Below are positions 34,075 through 40,821 of a stretch of 40,821 bases of DNA, piece after piece. Both the position numbers and the translations under genes were made by a program. Under the pieces are notes generated by a model that did no database searches, was not told the DNA's origin, and saw only the letters and a list, made by a program, of their open reading frames with translations. The DNA is from an uncultured Schlesneria sp. (GTDB lineage: Bacteria > Planctomycetota > Planctomycetia > Planctomycetales > Planctomycetaceae), in contig CAIULL010000107.1 in assembly GCA_903899985.1 (NCBI GenBank), positions 1 to 40,821 on the forward strand, read 5' to 3'. Numbering within the stretch: the stretch's first letter is position 1; each line of letters starts with the position of its first letter.

Positions 34075-34941
34075 TCAGTCCACCGGCATTGGCGACGGAG
34101 CGGGAGTGTCCGTAGCCGGGGTCGGTGGCAGAGGTGTTGCTGAAGGGAGGGAAGGAGATTCAGGATTCTCCTTGGTTGTGTACAAATTCATGACACTTCC
34201 GTACTGCGAGAACTTGTATCGACCGGCTGACAGATTGTATTTCACGGCCTGACCATTGACGTTCGTTTCGATTGTCCAGACGCGATCGTTGGTGAACTTC
34301 TGAAGTGTGCCGGGCTTCATCGTATACGTCGCGCTGTTGAGTGCGTATTGCACATCCTTCGTGTTCGTCGGTGGGCTGAAGATCACGATCTCGCCATTGT
34401 CGTACGTCGCTTGTGGCGGTGCCGGATTCGCCTTGGGAGCGACGGCGATCTGAATGCGTCTCGCGTCACTTAAATTCGAGTCAACCTGTTGTCGATTGAG
34501 GGACGGAACGTAGATTGGCTGGGGGTTGGCCGAGGGAACATAGATCGGCTGGTTGACGACCGGAGGGGCATAAATCGATGGCGCGTAAAGTCGCGTCGAA
34601 TAGATCGGGGTCTGGTAATAAGAGTAATTTGGTTGATTGAACGTCGAATAAATCGGCTGTGCGAAGTTATAAGGGCTCAGGCCGCCATAGAATCCGTAAG
34701 GGTTACCGAAACCACCTCCAAACCCGCCTCCAAATCCGTTCGAATATCCGATTCCGTAACCATAGTTTCCAAATCCCCCAACAGGATTGCCCCCGAAGAC
34801 ACCGTTGATGGGTGTGAATCCGTTACCGGGGATATATCCGCCGTTCCAACCCCCAATTTGAGCCTGGGCGACACTTCCCGTCAGTCCGCCAACGACACAG
34901 ATGAAGGTTAAAACCCATTTTGGCGACTCTAATTGAAACAT
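34075..34941 (-). CDS. Exported Gly/Tyr/Asn/Pro-rich low-complexity protein
   Basis: A 288-residue protein. The signal peptide (about 1-27) ends AQA-QI. The first half is low complexity: Gly/Asn/Phe/Tyr runs such as GYSNGFGGGFGGGFGNPYGF, then PIYS/PIYVPS repeats (about 95-150). The second half (about 160-250) has a folded look: GEIVIFSPPTNTKDVQYALN ... YTMKPGTLQKFTNDRVWTIE ... YKFSQYGSVMNLYT, similar to small beta-rich domains in planctomycete exported proteins. It ends in a Pro/Ser/Thr-rich tail. It may be a structural or surface component; no enzyme motif was seen. GAGGAGG eight to nine bases before the ATG is an excellent ribosome site. It converges on the membrane-protein gene at 33997 with 77 bp between. 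Confidence 0.82.
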   Translation of the reverse strand: MFQLESPKWVLTFICVVGGLTGSVAQAQIGGWNGGYIPGNGFTPINGVFGGNPVGGFGNYGYGIGYSNGFGGGFGGGFGNPYGFYGGLSPYNFAQPIYSTFNQPNYSYYQTPIYSTRLYAPSIYAPPVVNQPIYVPSANPQPIYVPSLNRQQVDSNLSDARRIQIAVAPKANPAPPQATYDNGEIVIFSPPTNTKDVQYALNSATYTMKPGTLQKFTNDRVWTIETNVNGQAVKYNLSAGRYKFSQYGSVMNLYTTKENPESPSLPSATPLPPTPATDTPAPSPMPVD

Positions 34942-35235
34942 GATCTAAACCTCCTCAGCATTCGCCGCCGCCAACAGTCTCGTCGCAACTCATAGGATTG
35001 ACCTCGGCCCGTCACGCTCGGTCAATTGTATCAATTCAGAACGCATCCAGACTTCCCACAATCACTCTAAGGCTGTCACTCAGGCGACCGCAAGGTTGTC
35101 CTTTCATTTTACGCCCAGAATTCAAATTGTGGATCGCAGAGAGTCAGCCTCGTTTCGATTTCGCGAAATGAAAGACAATCCACGCGATCCGGACTGAAAC
35201 GTCTCGATCAAGTGATATCCAGCCAGATCCCCAGC

Positions 35236-35691
35236 TCACGTCGTTTTGACCGGTCCGTCCCATGACCAGCGAGCAAACGCGAGTCCATCCGGAATCGGGT
35301 CAGATTTCAGCGGGTAAGATGACATCGTCTGGTTTGCCCAGTGAAAGTACGCAATCAGCGTTGATCGCAGGCGTGGGTCGCCAGAGAGGCCGACGTCTTC
35401 AAGTGCCTGAGCGAAACAGGCTTCGGCTCGCTCGTCCATTTCCCGATGCTCGCCGTTTCCCGAATGCATTCGAACCACACTGGACTCATTACCCATCGAT
35501 TCGGTGTATTCCGCTGGTCCGCCAAGTGCCTCAGCCCAGTAGGCAGCAAGTCTCTCAGTGTGTTGCGGATGGAATCCGTATGAGAATGCGTGGCTGACGA
35601 TCGGATCGGCGAGGCATCGAGTATGCCAGGCATGCGCGAGCTCAAGAAAGGCTTGCCGCCCCCCTGCCGCTTCGTAAATTGACTGTGACAT
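35236..35691 (-). CDS. Group II truncated haemoglobin-like globin
   Basis: A 151-residue small globin that binds O2 or NO or serves in redox stress. The sequence follows the family order: IYEAAGGRQAFLELAHAWH, ADPIVSHAF, FHPQHTERLAAYWAEALGGPAEYTE (40-64) and VVRMHSGNGEH (72-82), where His76 fits the proximal haem ligand. The C-terminal helix carries LIAYFHWANQTM. The frame opens at a TTG at 35733, but the ATG at 35691 follows GGGA at good spacing and starts at the usual place. There is no signal peptide, so it is cytoplasmic. It is divergent from the M20 peptidase gene across a 289-bp region that contains a REP-like palindrome. Confidence 0.9.
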   Translation of the reverse strand: MSQSIYEAAGGRQAFLELAHAWHTRCLADPIVSHAFSYGFHPQHTERLAAYWAEALGGPAEYTESMGNESSVVRMHSGNGEHREMDERAEACFAQALEDVGLSGDPRLRSTLIAYFHWANQTMSSYPLKSDPIPDGLAFARWSWDGPVKTT

Positions 35692-35792
35692 CAGATTCCC
35701 GCTCTCGTTTAATGCTGGTTGTTTTGCCGACAAAAAAGAACTCTGCTGAATTCGGTCGACACATCAAAGCCCAACAGGAATCGTAACTCGTA

Positions 35793-35812
35793 GCATGGGC
35801 TTCAGCCCGTGC
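35793..35812. repeat. REP-like intergenic palindrome
   Basis: GCATGGGCTTCAGCCCGTGC forms a 9-bp stem with one G-T pair and a 2-base loop. The core GGCTTCAGCC with flanking G/C arms is the form of repetitive extragenic palindromes, often spread by REP-associated transposases, in several bacterial phyla. It lies in the divergent region between the globin and M20 genes. Only one full copy was found in this window, so repetition is assumed from the type. Confidence 0.55.
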
Positions 35813-35980
35813 AAGTCGCCTAAATCCGTAAAAACACCGAAGCCCACCAGGACGATTTGCGGATCATGCGCTGAAGCAGGTTTTCGAACGGCTCAATCTG
35901 CGATACAACCTGACGACTCAATATTCTTTCCCGATCAAAATCAGCGAACCCATCATAAGAAAACTTTTGAGGATTGTCAG

Positions 35981-37180
35981 ATGGCAGAAGCCCCAGTTAA
36001 GACGTTAACCGAGTTTGATCAATCGGCGGCGGTCAAACTCGTTCAAGAGTTGATGGCGGTTCCTGGGCGAAGCAAGCAGGAGGGCCGAATCGTGGAATTG
36101 ATTCGTGCCAAACTTCTTGAAGCGGGCGTCTCGCCGTCGAACATCACGATCGACAAGTCAACTCAACAAATTCCTGGCGGTGGTGAGACTGGAAACCTGA
36201 TCGTCAATCTTCCAGGAACAAAGAAGGGACCTCGACGGTTATTAATGGCACACCTCGACACGGTGCCGATCTGCGTGGGATGCCAGCCGAAGCTGGACGG
36301 GGATGCGATTCGATCGACCGACCCGTCAACAGGACTGGGTGGAGATAATCGAGCCGGGGTCGCGGTTGTTTTGACCGCAGCACTGGAACTGATTCGTCAG
36401 AAGCGGCCCCATCCCCCCATCACGCTGTTCTTTCCCGTTCAGGAAGAAATCGGTCTTTACGGAGCACGATTCGTCACCGCCAACAAACTTCGTTCTCCCG
36501 AGCTCTGCTTCAATTGGGATGGAGGAGATCCCGGCAACGTGATTATCGGAGCGACAGGCGACTACGCCATCGAAATTGACATCGAAGGACTGGCAAGTCA
36601 CGCGGGTGTTCATCCCGAACGAGGAATCAATGCAATCGTCATCGCCTCGTTAGCCATTTCAGACCTCACACAAAACGGTTGGCATGGCTTAATCGAAAAG
36701 GGGAAGCACCGAGGGACAAGTAACGTGGGGATTGTGAATGCCGGCGAAGCCACAAATGTCGTCACGCCGAAACTTTCGCTAAAAGCCGAGGCCCGCAGTC
36801 ATGACCCCGTCTTCCGCAAGAAGATCGTGGAAGCCTACCGAAAAGCCTTCGTGAAGGCCGCAAAATCACTGAAGTCAGCCGACGGAAAGTCCGGGCACGT
36901 CACCTTCAACGCGGATCTCAAGTACGAATCCTTCCGTCTCGACCCAAAAGAAGCGGTCGTCTCGATTGCCAAATCGGCCATTGAACGAGTGGGATTGACG
37001 CCAGAACTTTGCGTAGGAAATGGGGGCCTCGACGCGAACTGGATGACGGCTCATGGATTTCCCACCGTGACACTCGGATGCGGCCAGCGGGACATTCACA
37101 CGGTGAAAGAGTGGCTGCATGTGCCGAACTTTCTGCAGGGTTGCCAGATTGGTTTGCTGCTGGCGAGCGGTGAGGTTTAA
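35981..37180 (+). CDS. M20-family metallopeptidase (tripeptidase T-like)
   Basis: A 399-residue cytoplasmic zinc aminopeptidase or deacylase. The co-catalytic zinc site is complete: HLDTVP with His91 and catalytic Asp93, GGDNRAG with bridging Asp122, EEIGLYGA with Glu155/Glu156, NWDGGDPG with Asp180, and QRDIHTVKEW with His373. The dimerisation domain (about 190-310, with GLASHAGVHPERGINAI) is inserted as usual. The PepT-like order favours release of amino acids from short peptides, though substrate cannot be read. The frame is open upstream to 35795, through the REP-like palindrome; GAGGA seven bases before the ATG at 35981 marks the true start. Confidence 0.92.
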   Translation: MAEAPVKTLTEFDQSAAVKLVQELMAVPGRSKQEGRIVELIRAKLLEAGVSPSNITIDKSTQQIPGGGETGNLIVNLPGTKKGPRRLLMAHLDTVPICVGCQPKLDGDAIRSTDPSTGLGGDNRAGVAVVLTAALELIRQKRPHPPITLFFPVQEEIGLYGARFVTANKLRSPELCFNWDGGDPGNVIIGATGDYAIEIDIEGLASHAGVHPERGINAIVIASLAISDLTQNGWHGLIEKGKHRGTSNVGIVNAGEATNVVTPKLSLKAEARSHDPVFRKKIVEAYRKAFVKAAKSLKSADGKSGHVTFNADLKYESFRLDPKEAVVSIAKSAIERVGLTPELCVGNGGLDANWMTAHGFPTVTLGCGQRDIHTVKEWLHVPNFLQGCQIGLLLASGEV

Positions 37181-37378
37181 GTGCCCGGTCCGTGACGACT
37201 TTTCCTCCTGTTCTTCGAAATCTCCGAAAGGAAGCAGCAAACTCAGCACGGATTCGATCATTTTTAAACAGAATGGTTAAAAAAGCGTTGAAATCGAACT
37301 TTTTCACCTGTACGGTGTCAGGGTCTTCGCGTTCGCCGTTTTTGAATCATCAGAAAATTGATTGGCGCAAAAGATCCG

Positions 37379-40153
37379 ATGGAACTTCCGAACGAGCCAA
37401 CCAACGCACCCGCCGAACCCGAGCATGACGATGCCACACCGATGGTACCTGCGGAATCGTCTTTAGAAACAAACTCAGGCGACGTCCATCAGGAACAACT
37501 GACTGATGAGCCGTCATACTCGGCGCTTGAAACCCGCGATGACTTTCTACCGCATGATTTGAAGACTGGCGACTACTTACCCACAACAAATGAAGTCACA
37601 CCAACCGTTCGGCCCGGTTACAAATTATATTCTCCGTCACGCGTGGCGATAGCAGCTTTCCTGGGAGGTATCCTCAGTGCCGCATTGCTGATCGCACACA
37701 ACTACTGGGTGCTTCGGCGTCGAAGCATTGCGATCCTCGTTTTGCTCATCGGCGTTGCGGTTCCACTTGTGATGGCTGGGATTCCTCATAACCTTCCTCA
37801 TAACTGGTTCGTTTGGGCGGCTGTCATGTCGGCCGTCTCCGGTACTGCAGCCAAACTAATGCAGGGGCATTTCTTACGTCAGCATGTCGCTGAGGATGGC
37901 AAGTTCGCGTCCGGTCTTGGTGCCTTCGGCTGGGGAATACTCGGAGCTTTTTTAACGATTGGACTTATCGATGGCGTGTACGGAGTCGATTCGCTGGTCC
38001 CCCATCGAGCCGGAAACCGGTTAGTCGTGACCCGTGACTCCGACATTTATTACGTGGATGGTGCAACCAGGGAAGAGGCACAGAAACTCGGCGAATTTCT
38101 CAAAAACGACAAGTGGTTTGAAGAAGGTACACCCCAGACTCTCATTCTTGCCAGAAGTGGTTCTGACTTCCTGATTTCGATTTTCTTTGATCACGGCGTC
38201 TGGGATGACGTGGAATTATTGAAATACTACGAAGGCTATGCATCCAAACTGTCAGGCGACGTGTTCGATGGCAGACCCGTTCAGTTCCTGTTCCGAAAAA
38301 CTAATAACAATCAAATCATGCATCGTCTGGCGGCAAAGACGGGAGTCTCACGGCGAGAGTTTCAAAAGCATGTGAACGCTGCAAATCTGGCTTTTGAGTC
38401 ACAGGATTATCCAGCGACCGAACGCCATTATCGGGCCGCCGTCGCAGAAGCGGAAAAACACGAGTCTCTCAAAGTCGATCTGGTCAGAAGCCTCAATAAT
38501 GTCGGTCGCTATCGCCTGGTTCAGTCGATCACCGACGACGTTGATACCTGGTTCCAGCGCGCCATCAAACTTGGCAGTATCGCCTGTGGGCCCAATTCCT
38601 ATGAAGTCGGTTATGCGCTCGACGGCCTTGGTGACTGGGAACTGGCACGCGGCAATCTGCCGGAATCCGAGGAATTTTATCGACGAGCATTGTCGATCCG
38701 CAAAACGCTGGGTGCTGGTCACAGGGACGATTATCTTCGCACGCTGGAGTCGCTGATCGATGTCCTGATTTCGCAAGAGAAACTCGCACCCGCCGAAGTG
38801 CTCCAGAAGCAACTGGTCACTCTGGCCGGGGAATCCTCGGGAGTTGGTTCTGCCGAAGCCGCATCACACATGAGCCGACTCGGCTGGCTGCAATGCAAGA
38901 CAGGCAAACTGACTGAAGCCAAAGAAACGCTGACCCAATCGCTGAAAATGATTGAGAAGCTCCCTCAAGAGAGTGACTTTGGTCATTGGATGTGCCTGTG
39001 GCGGCTGGGTCAAATTTGCCACGCCTTTGGCGAAGACGTGGACGCCGAAAAACACCTGCGACGTGGAATTGAATTGCTGGAGGATTCCGATCAGGATCTC
39101 AAACTGCTGAAAGCGAGCTTCAATTCATTACTGGCAGAAGTGCTGGTGAAACAGGCTCGGTATGACGAATCAGAACAACTCTTTCGTCAGGCTCTGGAAA
39201 TTCAGGAGCAGGAACTTGGACTCGAACACGTCGAAGTCGCTGATTCCCTGGGTCACCTGGGAACGCTTGCTTCGAGCCTCGGGCATTACACTGAGGCCGA
39301 ATCGCAACTGAAACGCGCGATTGACATCCTTGAGAAATCGGCCGAACGCGACCAGCAACGCGCGCGAATTGCCGACTGTCTTTACGGACTCGCACTCTTG
39401 TATCACACACAGGGGCGATATGCGGAGGCTGAACCGCTGTATCGACGAGTCATCACAATTCGCGAAGACGTGCTCGGCAATGATCATTACGAAGTGGCGG
39501 CCGCTCTGGGCAGTTTCAGCAAGCTGTACTCCGATCGCGGCGACTATGTCCCTGCAGAACGTCTGGCTCGCGAATCTCACCAGCTACTGGAAAAGATCCT
39601 GGGAACGACAAATCCATACCTCGTCAGATCGCTTCACCGACTGGCTCTGGCACAAGACGGCCAGCGTAAACTGCGGGATGCCGAAGAAACCCTTCATCGT
39701 GCACTGGAAATCGGTGATAAAAACCCAGGCTCAGATCCGCTGCAAATTGCCGAAGTCAAAAATTCGTTGGCAGCCAACTTCCTGCAACGGTCACGACCAG
39801 AAGACGCCGAACCACTTCTTGAACAAGCCATCGCAATTTTTGAGACGACTATCGGGCCAGATCATCCCGGGCTTTCCGGACCACTGAACAATCTCGGACT
39901 CGTCTATTACGATCGAGGTGAATTATTAAAAGCCGAAACCTGCCTGGCACGTTCTTTGAAACTGGCTGAACGTCGAGTCGGCCCGGATCATCCGTACCTG
40001 CTGTATGTGCTGTTTAACTATGAGTCCGTCCTTCGCCAATTGAACCGAAAGAGCGATGCCGACGACATCGCACGACGCAGAGAAGCCATTGAAGCGAAAG
40101 GTGTCCCCAAAGACAAAGAGATCAACGCCACTTCCAAGCCAGTGGTCTTGTGA
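37379..40153 (+). CDS. Membrane-anchored tetratricopeptide-repeat protein
   Basis: A 924-residue protein. An acidic Pro/Glu/Thr-rich N-terminus (1-80) is followed by about four transmembrane helices (about 87-200: VAIAAFLGGILSAALLIAH, IAILVLLIGVAVPLVMAG, WFVWAAVMSAVSGTAAKLM, GWGILGAFLTIGLIDGV). A domain of about 110 residues links to roughly 12 TPR units (about 335-905), many of the kinesin-light-chain/TPR_12 kind, such as RYAEAEPLYRRVITIREDVLG and GPDHPGLSGPLNNLGLVYYD. It is probably a scaffold that gathers partners at the membrane; the partners are unknown. The frame begins at a TTG (37358); the ATG at 37379 is preferred although its ribosome site is poor. A small ORF with a good ribosome site follows 101 bp later. 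Confidence 0.88.
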   Translation: MELPNEPTNAPAEPEHDDATPMVPAESSLETNSGDVHQEQLTDEPSYSALETRDDFLPHDLKTGDYLPTTNEVTPTVRPGYKLYSPSRVAIAAFLGGILSAALLIAHNYWVLRRRSIAILVLLIGVAVPLVMAGIPHNLPHNWFVWAAVMSAVSGTAAKLMQGHFLRQHVAEDGKFASGLGAFGWGILGAFLTIGLIDGVYGVDSLVPHRAGNRLVVTRDSDIYYVDGATREEAQKLGEFLKNDKWFEEGTPQTLILARSGSDFLISIFFDHGVWDDVELLKYYEGYASKLSGDVFDGRPVQFLFRKTNNNQIMHRLAAKTGVSRREFQKHVNAANLAFESQDYPATERHYRAAVAEAEKHESLKVDLVRSLNNVGRYRLVQSITDDVDTWFQRAIKLGSIACGPNSYEVGYALDGLGDWELARGNLPESEEFYRRALSIRKTLGAGHRDDYLRTLESLIDVLISQEKLAPAEVLQKQLVTLAGESSGVGSAEAASHMSRLGWLQCKTGKLTEAKETLTQSLKMIEKLPQESDFGHWMCLWRLGQICHAFGEDVDAEKHLRRGIELLEDSDQDLKLLKASFNSLLAEVLVKQARYDESEQLFRQALEIQEQELGLEHVEVADSLGHLGTLASSLGHYTEAESQLKRAIDILEKSAERDQQRARIADCLYGLALLYHTQGRYAEAEPLYRRVITIREDVLGNDHYEVAAALGSFSKLYSDRGDYVPAERLARESHQLLEKILGTTNPYLVRSLHRLALAQDGQRKLRDAEETLHRALEIGDKNPGSDPLQIAEVKNSLAANFLQRSRPEDAEPLLEQAIAIFETTIGPDHPGLSGPLNNLGLVYYDRGELLKAETCLARSLKLAERRVGPDHPYLLYVLFNYESVLRQLNRKSDADDIARRREAIEAKGVPKDKEINATSKPVVL

Positions 40154-40254
40154 ATTACCATTCATCGACCTGAGTACGATTTTTTAAACGGTGGCCCTGG
40201 ATCGACGACGTCTGACGATCGACAACCGTTTCGCCATAAACAAAAAGAGGAACG

Positions 40255-40659
40255 ATGGCTGAATCATTTAATCAGTCGAGAATGAATCGATGTGTTCGTA
40301 TTCAGCAATTGATCCTGGAGAACTGGCAACGAACCACCGTGTTCGAATACACCGTTCGAGCAACAGAAGCCATTCAAGGATTATCGCTATCGGAATTGCG
40401 GTTGCAGTACTTTTCGGTAGGAGTGAAAGAGGATTTGACCGACCTCCCCTTCACCGACACGCTCGTCGTTTTCTCCATGATCAGTCAGGCGATCGCCGCC
40501 CTGAAAGCAAAAGTTGCAGCGAAAGAACGAGAAGGCCAGATCCGGTTCTCGATCACCACCAATTTTCCTGACGATGTCGCCACACAAATGCTGTCGCAAA
40601 TGAAAATCGAGACCCCATTCGACGAATCTCCATTCCTGAAGATCGAATCACCGGATTGA
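40255..40659 (+). CDS. Small protein of unknown function
   Basis: A 134-residue soluble protein, mostly predicted helical with a central beta part: CVRIQQLILENWQRTTVFEY, LSLSELRLQYFSVGVKEDLT, TDTLVVFSMISQAIAALKAKV. No domain was recognised. AGAGGA ends four bases before the ATG, supporting the start. It follows the TPR protein on the same strand and may share its transcript. Confidence 0.7.
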   Translation: MAESFNQSRMNRCVRIQQLILENWQRTTVFEYTVRATEAIQGLSLSELRLQYFSVGVKEDLTDLPFTDTLVVFSMISQAIAALKAKVAAKEREGQIRFSITTNFPDDVATQMLSQMKIETPFDESPFLKIESPD

Positions 40660-40705
40660 TCCCCGGCCCCGAAACAGAGGGGCATCGCGTCCCCCCTGCC
40701 GCAAC

Positions 40706-40804
40706 CCCACCACCCCCGCGGTGGTGGTCACCGGGCCTTTGCACCAGCATCGTCACACATTCACAACGCGCAACAAAAGCACCGACCCCTAGGGCAAAGG
40801 CCCG
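40706..40804. repeat. GC-rich hairpin and 10-bp inverted repeat at the window end
   Basis: A perfect 8-bp hairpin, CCACCACC (40707-40714) and GGTGGTGG (40720-40727) with a 5-base loop, is followed by a 10-bp inverted repeat, CGGGCCTTTG (40732-40741) and CAAAGGCCCG (40795-40804), enclosing about 53 bases. No T-tract and no gene are visible. It may be a terminator-like element, an RNA-stabilising structure or the edge of a repeat that continues beyond the window. Confidence 0.45.
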
Positions 40805-40821
40805 TTTCCAAAAGACGAAAC

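Noticed and set aside
35795-35980. 62-residue N-terminal extension of the M20 peptidase
   Set aside because: The extension crosses a REP-like palindrome and has no family similarity, while the ATG at 35981 has GAGGA at ideal spacing.

Overview
The window looks like a chromosomal segment of a planctomycete (Planctomycetota, probably class Planctomycetia). The main evidence is the Planctomycetes-type N-terminal signature LExR-x-LLSA / LEYRRVPA on two large exported proteins (12235-15639 and 20068-21699). The gene mix agrees: many exported proteins of unknown function, exported c-type cytochromes joined to beta-propellers, SUMF1-like proteins, FAS1, HINT and TPR proteins, in short transcription units with good Shine-Dalgarno sites. 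No taxon was confirmed by a search. There are no rRNA or tRNA genes, CRISPR arrays, transposases or prophage genes.

Layout. 175-5144 (+): a DapA/NanA-type aldolase, then a five-haem cytochrome c protein overlapping a secreted beta-propeller protein. 5226-7478 (-): a multi-pass membrane protein and a two-domain fasciclin protein with a terminator. 7804-11746: a small membrane protein, a GH13 glycosidase, a two-gene scar (C-terminal piece of a DUF4239/bestrophin-like gene abutting an N-terminal piece of a mandelate-racemase-family gene) and an intact divergent enolase-superfamily gene. 11900-12073 (-): a 57-residue two-helix membrane protein. 12235-15639 (-): a large beta-helix exported protein with internal 75-bp repeats.

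16052-19821 (+): a TM-anchored protein with a degenerate HExxH-like site, a small membrane protein with a CxxC, a TPR/HINT-domain protein, and a DinB-like protein. 20068-23001 (-): an exported protein made of two copies of an unrecognised domain of about 220 residues, and a secreted SUMF1-like protein. 23482-26330 (+): an orphan OmpR-type regulator with Glu at the phospho-acceptor site, a secreted protein, and a TPR/thioredoxin lipoprotein ended by a strong bidirectional terminator. 26414-29403 (-): an M19 dipeptidase-like protein and a GH28 polygalacturonase-like enzyme. 29621-33114 (+): a two-gene operon of a PDZ/S41-like pseudoprotease and a propeller/di-haem cytochrome. 33410-40659: a membrane protein, a Gly/Tyr/Pro-rich exported protein, a group II truncated haemoglobin, an M20/PepT-like peptidase, a 924-residue TPR membrane protein and a small conserved-looking protein.

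Together the genes suggest polysaccharide and peptide scavenging (GH13, GH28, M19, M20, DapA-type aldolase, enolase-superfamily enzyme) and periplasmic redox chemistry. I saw no complete, clearly new multi-gene system. The best candidates for something undescribed are the duplicated-domain protein at 20068-21699, the 16052-19101 HINT neighbourhood, and a set of enzyme-fold proteins (response regulator, S41, M19) whose key residues have been replaced.
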